64,000 nucleotides of DNA from Salinibacterium sp. SWN167 (GTDB taxonomy: Bacteria; Actinomycetota; Actinomycetes; Actinomycetales; Microbacteriaceae): NCBI RefSeq assembly GCF_015864665.1, contig NZ_JADYWU010000001.1:248001-312000 (forward strand), read 5' to 3'. Position numbers and translations under genes: made by a program. Under the pieces are notes generated by a model, which had not been told where the DNA came from, made no database searches, and saw only the letters and a list, made by a program, of their open reading frames with translations. Below, in pieces: positions 51,737 through 59,734 of this stretch (positions are counted from its first letter, which is position 1; each line of letters starts with the position of its first letter).

Positions 51737-52614
51737 GAGCGCACCTCCTCAGGCTTCTCGCGATTGACTCTCGTGAAGATCAGCCCGAGCCCGACCACGA
51801 CCACGGTGAGCACGACCGCCATCGCGGATCCGTAGCCAACATTCTGGAAACTGAATACAGACTTCACGAGATAGGTGGTCGGGATCTCGGTGGCACCGTA
51901 GGGCCCACCATTGGTCATGACATAGAAGAGGTCGAAGCCTTGGAAGCCACCGGTGATACAGAGCAAGAGTGCGACTGTGATCGCGTTGCGGATCATCGGA
52001 ACCTTGATGCGGCGAAACAGCTGCCATTCGCCTGCACCATCGAGGCGGGCCGCCTCAATGACTTCGGTCGGAACTTGGTTGAACGCGGCATAGAAGATGG
52101 TCATGTAGAAACCGGCATATACCCAGCCGGAGACAACGCTTACCGCGATCAGCGCGGTGGAGGTGTCGCCGAGCCACACCCGTTGGAGGTCTTCTAGGCC
52201 TAAGGTCTGCAGGGCGGCATTGAGGAGACCGAAGTCGTTGTTGTAGACGAATGCCCACAGCACAGCCACGACAACCATAGGGAGCATCACCGGGGTGAAG
52301 ATCGCAACCCGGAACCAGAGAGAACCGCGGCGACGAACGCTCACGAGGCCCGCGAGCACCAAGCCGACAATAACCTCGAGCACGATTGTGATCGCGATGT
52401 AGATGAGTACGTGCACGAAAGAATCGCGAAACAGAACGTCCTGGGCGGCCTTGACGTAATTGTCGATGCCGACGAAAACCATGGCGCCGTAGCCGTTCCA
52501 CTCCGTGAAGCTGTAGGCAAAAGTCATGATGACCGGGAACAGCACGGCGAAGCCGAAAACCGCCATGGCGGGCACCAAGAACAGATACGGGGTGACCGTA
52601 CGGTTCGGCTTCAT
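51733..52614 (-). CDS. ABC sugar transporter permease (MalF type)
   Basis: A 293-residue CUT1 permease with six membrane helices and the EAA motif VIEAARLDGAGEWQLFRRIKVPMIRNAITVAL near residue 200. It forms a heterodimer with the following permease. It is preceded by a stem-loop that separates it from the binding-protein gene. ATG 52614 follows AAGGATCGCTCC. Confidence 0.93.
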   Translation of the reverse strand: MKPNRTVTPYLFLVPAMAVFGFAVLFPVIMTFAYSFTEWNGYGAMVFVGIDNYVKAAQDVLFRDSFVHVLIYIAITIVLEVIVGLVLAGLVSVRRRGSLWFRVAIFTPVMLPMVVVAVLWAFVYNNDFGLLNAALQTLGLEDLQRVWLGDTSTALIAVSVVSGWVYAGFYMTIFYAAFNQVPTEVIEAARLDGAGEWQLFRRIKVPMIRNAITVALLLCITGGFQGFDLFYVMTNGGPYGATEIPTTYLVKSVFSFQNVGYGSAMAVVLTVVVVGLGLIFTRVNREKPEEVRS

Positions 52615-52634
52615 GGAGCGATCCTTCGAAAGGA

Positions 52635-52673
52635 GCGCTGGTCGTCCGCCTTCGGGTGGTGGACGACCAGCGC
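52635..52673 (-). other. Stem-loop between binding-protein and permease genes of the sugar operon
   Basis: GCGCTGGTCGTCC (52635-52647) and its complement (52661-52673) form a 13-bp perfect stem, with inner GCC/GGT pairing in the loop. Located between stop 52699 and start 52614 on the minus strand, it probably raises binding-protein levels relative to permeases. The same layout occurs in the iron operon. Confidence 0.7.
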
Positions 52674-52698
52674 GGTCGGCTAGCTAACGGGGAGGGTG

Positions 52699-53967
52699 TT
52701 AGCCAAGCTTTTGATCTATGCCGGCAACGGCATCCGCGGGCGAACTCTGACCACCCAAAACCTCAGCGAGAGCCGCGTAGAGCGCATTGGCGGTCTCGAG
52801 GTCGTAGCCGTTGTCGGGCGGCAGCACGATCGCGGGAGCGGTCTCAAGCAGAGACGTGAGTGATGCGGTGCGCGAATCGATGTCTTCACCCGACGCGGCC
52901 GACAGGGTCATCGGAGTGAGCTCCGCACCGATGAACTGCTGAACGTTCTCGTCGCTGTTGAGCAGGGCCAAGAACTCGGCGGCCTCATCCTGCTTGGTGC
53001 TCTTGGCGTTGACGACGTACCCGGTGACAACACCGATGACGCTCTCTTGGTTGCCTTCGCCGGGCATAGCTGGGAGGTTCACGTAGTCGAAGTTAAGGTC
53101 AGGCGCCTCATCGATCGCCCAGCTCACGAGCCACGAACCGATCGCGTGCATTGCTGCTTTGCCTTGGAAGAAGAGCTGAGCACCCTCGTTGTCGTCGACA
53201 GCGTTCACGCTTTCGTTGACGCAGTTGTGGTCGGCGAGTTCTTCGACGTACCCGAAGGCTTCGATCCACTCGGGGGTGTTGAAGTCAGTCTCACCGGCGA
53301 GGGCTGAGCTGTAAACGTCTTCACCCACCACGCGCGAGGTCAGGTGGGCGAGCCAGTTACCAGCAGCCCAGAGATCCTTGTTGCCCGAGGAGATCGGGAT
53401 GATTCCCTCGGCGTTGAGCGCGTCACAGGTGTCGAGCAGTTCTGCCCAGGTGGTGGGAGGCGTGAGTCCGGCATCCGCAAAGATGTCTTCGTTGTACCAG
53501 AGCACGTTGGTGACATCGGCGGAGTGAGGCACCATCACGACGGCGCCATCGACGGTGAGCGAGGTGAAGACTTCGTCGTCGAAGAGACCAGCGATGGGAC
53601 CGGATGTCACCGCTTCCGTGAGATCGGCAGCGAATCCGTCGGCGGCACGCTGTTCCAGTCGCGCTCCCGCCCATTCAAAGTAGATGTCTGGAGCGTTGCG
53701 GCCGTTGAGCAGGTTGGGAAGCCCGATGGTTTGGTACAGATCGTCGTCTTGGTAGTTCATTTCGACTGTGACGTCGGGGTTGGCGGCTTCGTACTGTGCC
53801 GCTACGTCGTCCCAGACGCGGATCTGAGCTTCACCAGGGGAACCCATGGCGATGCGGAGTACGTTGTCGTCGGAGCTTCCGCCGTCGGCTGAACAACCGG
53901 TAAGGATCAGTGCTGTAGCGCTGAGGGCAGCGACAGCAGCGAGAGTCTTCTTTCGCGTGACGGGCAT
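52699..53967 (-). CDS. ABC sugar-binding lipoprotein
   Basis: A family 1 extracellular solute-binding protein of 422 residues from ATG 53967. The signal peptide ends in the lipobox LILTGC. The ligand is probably a GlcNAc-containing saccharide, judged from the operon (GH84 enzyme, GlcNAc kinase), not from the binding site itself. Two starts compete. ATG 53973 overlaps the GH84 stop in ATGA but has AAAGGA touching it, whereas ATG 53967 has AAAGGA at six bases' distance and is preferred. Confidence 0.92.
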   Translation of the reverse strand: MPVTRKKTLAAVAALSATALILTGCSADGGSSDDNVLRIAMGSPGEAQIRVWDDVAAQYEAANPDVTVEMNYQDDDLYQTIGLPNLLNGRNAPDIYFEWAGARLEQRAADGFAADLTEAVTSGPIAGLFDDEVFTSLTVDGAVVMVPHSADVTNVLWYNEDIFADAGLTPPTTWAELLDTCDALNAEGIIPISSGNKDLWAAGNWLAHLTSRVVGEDVYSSALAGETDFNTPEWIEAFGYVEELADHNCVNESVNAVDDNEGAQLFFQGKAAMHAIGSWLVSWAIDEAPDLNFDYVNLPAMPGEGNQESVIGVVTGYVVNAKSTKQDEAAEFLALLNSDENVQQFIGAELTPMTLSAASGEDIDSRTASLTSLLETAPAIVLPPDNGYDLETANALYAALAEVLGGQSSPADAVAGIDQKLG

Positions 53968-53969
53968 GA

Positions 53970-55382
53970 TCATTCCTTTGCTGTAGGTGATGCAGTGTCG
54001 GGTGATGCAGTGCGGGGTGATGCAGATGTTGCGGGTGGTGAGCCCCCGGCAGAAACGAGCTCTGCCAAAGTCATATCGAGCAGGTCGCCGAAGACGCGAC
54101 GGTGGGCTGCGCGAAGGGTATCGAGATAGGGGAGAAGCCGGCTGGGGCCAGCGGTGGCGAGGCGACCGGCGGCGGCGAGCTCTGCGACCTCCACGAGTGC
54201 GCGCGCGCCCACGCGGAACGATTCAAGCCACGGCCGCACTTCGGTAATGAGTTGCGGGTTTGCCACGGGGCCGTCGAGCAACCGGTCTGCGGCACCGAGC
54301 ATGGTGTGGGCAACCGCGAGCAGGTCGGCAGCCGCGGTGGCGGCATCACCGTATTCCGACTCAAACGTGAAGCGCTCGAGGGCCTCGCCCAGTACCGGCG
54401 CATCGTCAGCCGAGAGGCACGAGGACCGAACCGTGTCAGCAAACAGACTGAAGTCGTCGACGTTGTCTTGGCCGACGACATCCAGTAGCGCTTGCTTCCA
54501 GCTGGCCTCTGGGTCGTAGTTCTCGGGGTCGTGCAGATAGTCGGCGATCGTGGCGAAAGGAATTTTAGATGACTCAAAGAGCTCCATGCCATTAGCGATG
54601 ATGCCCGTCGAAAAGCGGTGCAATTGCGGATCGCGACCTTGGTAGGGGCCGATGTGGAGCTCGTGGCCCATCGCGACATCATTCACCGGATAGTTATCCC
54701 AGTAGGTCGCGGGGCGGCCGGTTGCGCGGGCGAAGACGGCAGCGTCAGCAAGGTCGAGGGTGGCGGAGCAAATGGCGCGGCCAGTCCAGAAGAGGTCGAT
54801 GCGCGGATCAATGCCGCGCCCAAGGCGAGTGATGTAGTCCTCGTCGCCGTAGCCCCAATACTGCGTGGGACACACCGTGAGGTGGGTGTCGGCGTCGAAC
54901 TGCGAAAAGACATTCCCGATGAGCGATTGGTGGGCGGTCACGAGATCGGGGAATGCTGCCACGTCGGCCGGATGCTGCAGCCCGGCCGGGATGTCATCCA
55001 GAAGCAGTCCAAAGCTGGTGACGCCCAATTCGCGCACGGCGCTGAACTTAGCGAGCAGCATCTCGATGTCGTCGCTGCTCGAATACTTCATGGTGAGCCC
55101 GGGGGAGAGGCAGTACATAAAAGTCATGTCGTTGTCGTCACAGCGTGTGATGAGTTCGGCCATGCGGGCGAGCTCGGTGCCAGCGTAGGGGGTGCGCCAT
55201 TCGTGACGAACGAGCGGGTCATCTTTGGGCGAGTACACAAAGGTGTTCATGCCGCGGTTGCCGAGGAAGCTGATGAGGTCGAGGCGTTGTTCGTGGCTCC
55301 AGGGCGCGCCGTAGAACCCCTCGATGACGCCGCGAATGGCGAAAGCTGAGGAGTCGGAGATGGCTCGGGAGCGTGGAGTCAT
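53970..55382 (-). CDS. GH84 beta-N-acetylglucosaminidase (O-GlcNAcase catalytic type)
   Basis: A 470-residue glycoside hydrolase family 84 enzyme. The barrel starts with RGVIEGFYGAPWSHEQRLDLISFLG and has NTFVYSPKDDPLVRHEWR. The catalytic pair D129-D130 in FGLLLDDIP is followed by ATYWDNYPVND. A helical C-terminal domain (residues ~300-440) follows. It hydrolyses terminal beta-GlcNAc by substrate-assisted catalysis. No signal peptide is seen, so it should act in the cytoplasm on imported sugars. The tail carries a short SPRTASPDTASP repeat. It is coupled to the SIS gene (ATGA) upstream. Confidence 0.92.
   Translation of the reverse strand: MTPRSRAISDSSAFAIRGVIEGFYGAPWSHEQRLDLISFLGNRGMNTFVYSPKDDPLVRHEWRTPYAGTELARMAELITRCDDNDMTFMYCLSPGLTMKYSSSDDIEMLLAKFSAVRELGVTSFGLLLDDIPAGLQHPADVAAFPDLVTAHQSLIGNVFSQFDADTHLTVCPTQYWGYGDEDYITRLGRGIDPRIDLFWTGRAICSATLDLADAAVFARATGRPATYWDNYPVNDVAMGHELHIGPYQGRDPQLHRFSTGIIANGMELFESSKIPFATIADYLHDPENYDPEASWKQALLDVVGQDNVDDFSLFADTVRSSCLSADDAPVLGEALERFTFESEYGDAATAAADLLAVAHTMLGAADRLLDGPVANPQLITEVRPWLESFRVGARALVEVAELAAAGRLATAGPSRLLPYLDTLRAAHRRVFGDLLDMTLAELVSAGGSPPATSASPRTASPDTASPTAKE
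53986..54030. repeat. 15-bp imperfect tandem repeat in the 3' end of the GH84 gene
   Basis: Three units of GGTGATGCAGTGTCG type (53986, 54001, 54016) encode the repeated ASP-[RD]-T pattern at the protein C-terminus. The unit is a multiple of three, so the frame is kept. The stretch is low-complexity and outside the catalytic and helical domains. Confidence 0.8.
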
Positions 55383-56137
55383 GGTGTGGTTATCGGGGTG
55401 GTGAATTTGAGGTTGCTGGCATCGCCGCTGGTGGTGTTGCTGCTCTCGTAAATGTCGGGAGTGACTCCGGCACTAACAGAGAGCTGGATAGCTTCAGCCA
55501 TGATGGCATTGAGAATGGCCGCTCCCACCACAGTAGAGGTGGCGGACACCCGGCTGCTCAGCCCGGCGATGTCAACGGCCGCGTCGCCGACCGCGCCACC
55601 GTTATCGATCACAACGGTGGCGAGTTCGTGCAGTCGCGGCAGCGTTGTCGCTCGGGCTTCGGGGGAGGTGGCGTGCGTCAGGCTCGTGAGGGCAATGACG
55701 GGGGTGCCATTGGCCATCACCTGCTGCACGAGTTCAGACGTGACGGCGTTGCTGCCGGAGTTGGATGCCACGATCAGCACGTCATTCGCGGCGATCGGGT
55801 GGTCGCGCAGCAGCGCCGCGGCCAGACCGGGCAGTCGTTCGAGGGAGGTGCTGAGCGGGGCACTCGTGTGCAACATGAGGCCCTCAAAGAGCAGCGGCTG
55901 AACGTTGACGAGGCCGCCGGCTCGGTAGTAGAGCTCTTCGGCGAGCATGTGGGAGTGGCCGGTGCCAAAAATGTGAACCGTGCGGCGATTGATGAGCACG
56001 TCAGCAACGAGGCGGGATGCCGCCACAATGTTTGGACCTTCATCGGTGGTCAGGCGCTCGATAAGCTGCGTCGCGCGCGCCAAGTAGCGCGCAGCGGGTG
56101 ACTGCACATCGAAAATTGGGGGGCTCGTGAGTGTCAT
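55379..56137 (-). CDS. SIS-domain sugar-phosphate protein
   Basis: A 252-residue SIS (sugar isomerase) protein from ATG 56137, which overlaps the kinase stop in ATGA and has AAGGA upstream. The fold's phosphosugar-binding parts are VHIFGTGHSHMLAEELYYRAGG and VLIVASNSGSNAV, and the C-terminal region ends in an AEAIQLSVSAG helix. It is shorter than MurQ and lacks NagB motifs. It may be an isomerase or a sugar-phosphate sensor working on GlcNAc-6-phosphate made by the adjacent kinase; the reaction is unknown. Confidence 0.85.
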   Translation of the reverse strand: MTLTSPPIFDVQSPAARYLARATQLIERLTTDEGPNIVAASRLVADVLINRRTVHIFGTGHSHMLAEELYYRAGGLVNVQPLLFEGLMLHTSAPLSTSLERLPGLAAALLRDHPIAANDVLIVASNSGSNAVTSELVQQVMANGTPVIALTSLTHATSPEARATTLPRLHELATVVIDNGGAVGDAAVDIAGLSSRVSATSTVVGAAILNAIMAEAIQLSVSAGVTPDIYESSNTTSGDASNLKFTTPITTP

Positions 56138-57057
56138 GCGGGTGTTCCTTTTTTCCACACGTGGATGAGATCGCGATAGAGATTGTCGGTGTCGCCAGCG
56201 CCGAGCAGGAGCGAACCTTCGAGAGCTGACGCATCCGCGGGGCGGAACGACATGCCTTCACTGGCGAGATGTTCAACGAGGCGGGCGAAGAGGAGAGTGT
56301 TCGGTCCCAGCAGTTTGCCGCCAAGAGCCAACGGGGCATCATCGCCCACCCACCGAACTCCGACACGAGCGGTGAGGAAGAGTTCGTAGGCCGCTTCGAT
56401 CACAATGGCGTCGGCGGCGGCATCCCCTTCAGCGGCCGAAGCGAGCACGGCACGAGCGAACTGGGCAATGCGGTTGACCGGGCGGTGGGCACTATGGAGG
56501 CGTGCGGCAAGATTAGTGAGGCCATCGAAGTGTTCTGCCGCTCGCGCCGTCAGGGCGGTGCTTGGTCCGCGCCCGTCACGTTCTTTGAGCACAGCAGAGA
56601 TGCCGCGACTGCCGATCCAAAACCCGCCGCCGGCATCCCCCAAGAGATAGCCATCGCCGTCGACCGCATGGGATTCTCCTGTGGGGCGCACAGCGAGACA
56701 GGCAACGCCGGTGCCGGTGATGAGCGAGACGCCGGATTCGATGGAGAGTGCTCCGGCGTGGGAGGTGACGGTGTCATCTGCGATCCAGACCTCGTTGGCC
56801 CCGGTCGTTGCCGCGACAAGTTCAGCGAGACGGGTGGAAGATGCAGCATCCGCGGGGGACGTAGTGAGACCCATCACGACACGATCAACGGGCTCGAATT
56901 TGCCGTGCGCCCAGGCGCTCGCGACTGCGGCCGCAACCGTGCGCATCGTGTCGCCTTCGAGGCGGCTCACCCCATCGACTTCAACAGTGCCAGGCTGTGC
57001 GCTGCTTTTGAGGCGAATTCCGGACTGTCCGCCATCGACAGCGAGAACCCGAAGCAT
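56134..57057 (-). CDS. N-acetylglucosamine kinase-like protein (BadF/BcrA ATPase family)
   Basis: A 307-residue sugar kinase of the ASKHA fold. The phosphate-1 motif is VLAVDGGQSGIRLK at the N-terminus. ADDTVTSHAGAL and ESGVSLITGTGVACLA follow, and GYLLGDAGGGFWIGSRGISAVLKE is characteristic of GlcNAc kinases. ATG 57057 shares one base with the GntR stop (TAATG); a longer frame would overlap the regulator gene. It should phosphorylate GlcNAc released by the GH84 enzyme. Confidence 0.88.
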   Translation of the reverse strand: MLRVLAVDGGQSGIRLKSSAQPGTVEVDGVSRLEGDTMRTVAAAVASAWAHGKFEPVDRVVMGLTTSPADAASSTRLAELVAATTGANEVWIADDTVTSHAGALSIESGVSLITGTGVACLAVRPTGESHAVDGDGYLLGDAGGGFWIGSRGISAVLKERDGRGPSTALTARAAEHFDGLTNLAARLHSAHRPVNRIAQFARAVLASAAEGDAAADAIVIEAAYELFLTARVGVRWVGDDAPLALGGKLLGPNTLLFARLVEHLASEGMSFRPADASALEGSLLLGAGDTDNLYRDLIHVWKKGTPA

Positions 57058-57815
57058 TAGCTGTTCCGGGGTTGTTCGGCCGAGAAAGCACCACCCGAAA
57101 CCTGAGCAGTGAGCTGGTACTTGTCGCCGCGGTAGAAACAATTGGCGATCATGATGATGTTTCCGCGCGCATCGGAATCCACCATCCGGATGCGGAGGCA
57201 GGCTTGGTTTTCGGAGATCGTGAGCAACTCGCGCACGCGCTCGTCGGGCAACACGGGCTCGATCGAGACATTGGCGGCGCCGGGGGAAATGCGGTAGCGG
57301 CTGCTGAGTAGTTCATAGAGGGAGCCGCCGAGGTCACTGCCGTTGATTCCCGGCACGAGCGCCTGCGGAATCCAGACAGTTTCTACGGCCATCGCTTCAC
57401 CGCTGCCTAAGCGCAGGCGGGTGAAGCTGACAACGGGGTCACCGGGGGAGATCTGGAGTTGGGTGGAGATAGCGGCGTCGGCAGGGGAGACCCGGTAGGC
57501 CAGAAGGCGAGCCCCTGGTTCTAAGCCGCGGTCGCGCATGTCTTGTGAGAACGAGGTGAGGCCGAGCAGGCGCACGAACGGCTGCGGGGTCACGTAGGTG
57601 CCTGAACCGTGGCGTCGTTCGACGAGGCCTTCGGCAACGAGCGCATCGACGGCACGTCGGATGGTCATGCGGGCAACGCCCCAGCGGGCGCTGAGATCGC
57701 GCTCGCTCGGCAGGCTCTTGCCCACCTCTGTCGACGCTACGAGTTCTCGCAAGCGTGCTCTCAGGGTGTGTCTGGTGGATTCCTCGACAACGGTCACACT
57801 CTCATTAGAGCCCAT
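57057..57815 (-). CDS. GntR/HutC-family regulator (DasR-like)
   Basis: A 252-residue repressor with an N-terminal winged helix-turn-helix (residues ~18-75; LPSERDLSARWGVARMTIRRAVDALVAEGLVERRHGSGTYV) and a UTRA effector domain (~90-245). This domain structure and its position as first gene of an amino-sugar operon match DasR/NagR, which sense GlcN-6-P or GlcNAc-6-P. Two DasR-like sequences lie upstream. ATG 57815 is used. Confidence 0.9.
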   Translation of the reverse strand: MGSNESVTVVEESTRHTLRARLRELVASTEVGKSLPSERDLSARWGVARMTIRRAVDALVAEGLVERRHGSGTYVTPQPFVRLLGLTSFSQDMRDRGLEPGARLLAYRVSPADAAISTQLQISPGDPVVSFTRLRLGSGEAMAVETVWIPQALVPGINGSDLGGSLYELLSSRYRISPGAANVSIEPVLPDERVRELLTISENQACLRIRMVDSDARGNIIMIANCFYRGDKYQLTAQVSGGAFSAEQPRNS

Positions 57816-57834
57816 TTCTGCGCCCCTGGTAAAG

Positions 57835-57850
57835 AGTTGATTAGACCACT
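57835..57850. promoter_or_regulatory. DasR-like operator (dre-like) 1
   Basis: Read on the minus strand, AGTGGTCTAATCAACT matches 12 of 16 positions of the dre consensus (ACTGGTCTAGACCACT type). It is 20 bases upstream of the GntR gene start, so it could mediate autoregulation. Confidence 0.6.
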
Positions 57851-57966
57851 TCGGGGTACATTTGGGCGAAATATGCCCGAAACATACCCGTAAATCGGGG
57901 AATGAAGCGCATAACTTCTGGGCTCAGGAGGAGTGTCGTAGACCACTCCGTGGCCGACGCGAGACC

Positions 57967-57982
57967 TCCAAACTAGACCAGT
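57967..57982. promoter_or_regulatory. DasR-like operator (dre-like) 2
   Basis: TCCAAACTAGACCAGT has a perfect right half (CTAGACCAGT) and a degraded left half (11 of 16 to the dre consensus overall). It lies 25 bases upstream of the acetyltransferase start, so the same regulator may control both divergent transcripts. Confidence 0.5.
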
Positions 57983-58006
57983 TGACGTGGGGGATATGGT
58001 GAATCC

Positions 58007-58600
58007 ATGAGTCATATTCGGCCTGCGGGCCTCTACGACCTCCCCGGAACCTATCGTGTCTGTCTCCAGACGGCGGATGCCGGGGGCGATGGGAGCGCTC
58101 TCTTCGCGAACCCCGATCTGCTCGGTCACATCTACGTCGGCCCGTACCTCGTCGGAGCCCCCGATTTCGCCTGGGTGATTGCGGATGAACTCGGAGTCGC
58201 CGGCTACGTGCTTGGCGCCGCAGACACTCGCCAGTTCGAAGCATGGCAGGAGCGCGAATGGTGGCCCGTGTTGCGCTCCCAATACGCGCCGACGGCCGGG
58301 GCTTCTCTCGACGACGAACTCATCTCTCACCTGCACACCCCGGTTCTCGCCCCCGACTCGGTGGTCGCGAACTATCCGGCGCACCTCCACATCGACCTCC
58401 TCCCGCGTGCGCAAGGGCGAGGTTTCGGGCGATCGATGCTGGAGACGCTCTTTGCGGCGCTGCGCGCTCGCGGTGTGACTGGCATCCACCTGGATGTGGG
58501 CGAAGACAACCACAATGCGATCGCCTTTTACCGCCACCTGGGTTTTGTGGAGCTGGCTCGAGGCGCTGACTCGATTTATCTGGGAATGGAACTGTCGTGA
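58007..58600 (+). CDS. GNAT acetyltransferase related to the C-terminal domain of O-GlcNAcase
   Basis: A 197-residue GNAT-fold protein. The N-terminal part (IRPAGLYDLPGTYRVC, PDLLGHIYVGPYL) and GVAGYVLGAADTRQFEAW are the features shared with the pseudo-acetyltransferase domain of human OGA and its bacterial homologues. Unlike the human domain it retains an acetyl-CoA pyrophosphate loop, QGRGFG (residues 136-141), plus the usual DVGEDNHNAIAFYRHLGF end, so it may be a real acetyltransferase. The substrate is unknown. ATG 58007 is divergent from the GH84 operon and overlaps the dehydrogenase gene in GTGA. Confidence 0.88.
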   Translation: MSHIRPAGLYDLPGTYRVCLQTADAGGDGSALFANPDLLGHIYVGPYLVGAPDFAWVIADELGVAGYVLGAADTRQFEAWQEREWWPVLRSQYAPTAGASLDDELISHLHTPVLAPDSVVANYPAHLHIDLLPRAQGRGFGRSMLETLFAALRARGVTGIHLDVGEDNHNAIAFYRHLGFVELARGADSIYLGMELS

Positions 58601-59610
58601 TTCTGCCGGACTCAACTGCTACCCCGCTTCGAGGCGGACCGACGTTACGGTGGGGCGTCCTCGCGCCGGGTGGGATCGCCACGGATTGGGTCGCGGCGAT
58701 GCACGCCAACACCGATCAACGCGTTGTTGCTGTTGCCTCGCGCTCCGCCGACCGTGCCGCAGAGTTTGCCCAGAAGCACGGCATCGAGCGCAGCTACGGC
58801 AGCTACGAGCAGTTGGTGGCCGACCCCGATGTCGACATCATTTATGTGGCCGCTCCGAATGTGTTCCACCGGCCGCTGGCTTTGCTGGCGATTTCGGCGG
58901 GCAAACACGTTCTCATTGAGAAGCCGCTCGGCGTTGACGCCGCTGACGCCCACGTGATTGTGGATGCGGCCCGTGCTGCCGGCGTCTTCGCCATGGAAGC
59001 GATGTGGACCCGCTTCTTGCCGCAGACGACGATCATCTCGCAGCTACTGGAGGCGGGCGAACTCGGTGACCTTAAAGTTGTCACCGCCGACTTCGGCGCC
59101 AACTTCGGAACCCCCGCCGGGCAACCAGTGTTCGATCCGACCATGGGCGGCGGTTCGCTGCGCGACATCGGCATCTATGCTGTCTGGTTTTCCCGGTTCG
59201 CGCTCGGCGCTCCCACTGCAGCGTTCGCTCGGGGGCGGATGCTCGACACCGGCGTCGACGCGCAGGCGGCGATGATTCTCGACCACGCCACCGGTGCCCA
59301 AGCCGTGTTGCACACGACGATGGAGGCCGACACTCCCACGGAGGCCCGCATCAACGGCTCCCGTGCTCGTGTTGAAGTGCTCACCCCGTTTTACGCGCCG
59401 CACGGTTTTGCCGTCGTGCGCGACGACGAGCGCACCGAGTTCACGGATGGCACGGGACTCCGTGGCCGCGAGGGGCTGTCGTTTCAGACCACGGCGATTG
59501 CTCAGCACATTGCGGAGGGGCGCACGGAAGCGCCCGAGCATCCGCTGGATGTCTCCGTTGCAATTCTGGAGACGCTCGACACGATGCGGGCCCAGATTGA
59601 GGCCGGTTAG
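58597..59610 (+). CDS. Gfo/Idh/MocA-family oxidoreductase
   Basis: A 337-residue NAD(P)-dependent dehydrogenase with the Rossmann start RWGVLAPGGIATDWVAAM, the VYVAAPN-type strand (DIIYVAAPNVFHRPLAL), the catalytic-lysine motif LIEKPLG (E108-K109-P110) and the C-terminal beta-sheet domain. It is of the trans-1,2-dihydrodiol/D-xylose dehydrogenase-like subgroup. GTG 58597 overlaps the acetyltransferase stop (GTGA), so the two are cotranscribed; a sugar substrate is likely given the neighbouring amino-sugar genes. Confidence 0.9.
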   Translation: MILPDSTATPLRGGPTLRWGVLAPGGIATDWVAAMHANTDQRVVAVASRSADRAAEFAQKHGIERSYGSYEQLVADPDVDIIYVAAPNVFHRPLALLAISAGKHVLIEKPLGVDAADAHVIVDAARAAGVFAMEAMWTRFLPQTTIISQLLEAGELGDLKVVTADFGANFGTPAGQPVFDPTMGGGSLRDIGIYAVWFSRFALGAPTAAFARGRMLDTGVDAQAAMILDHATGAQAVLHTTMEADTPTEARINGSRARVEVLTPFYAPHGFAVVRDDERTEFTDGTGLRGREGLSFQTTAIAQHIAEGRTEAPEHPLDVSVAILETLDTMRAQIEAG

Positions 59611-59664
59611 TGGCTTAGCGGGGCTATGGGGCTAGCGGGCTCAGTAGGGCTAGCAGGTTCAGCG
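59611..59664. repeat. Degenerate 9-bp tandem array after the oxidoreductase gene
   Basis: Six units of nine bases (TGGCTTAGC, GGGGCTATG, GGGCTAGCG, GGCTCAGTA, GGGCTAGCA, GGTTCAGCG) share a GGGCTAGCG-like core. The array begins directly after the stop codon and lies between convergent genes. Confidence 0.75.
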
Positions 59665-59734
59665 AAAACTGGCGGGGCCAAGCGAATCCCCAAGCGGGCC
59701 ATGCCGGTTCGGCGACACGGCCCGCGCGGCGGGG

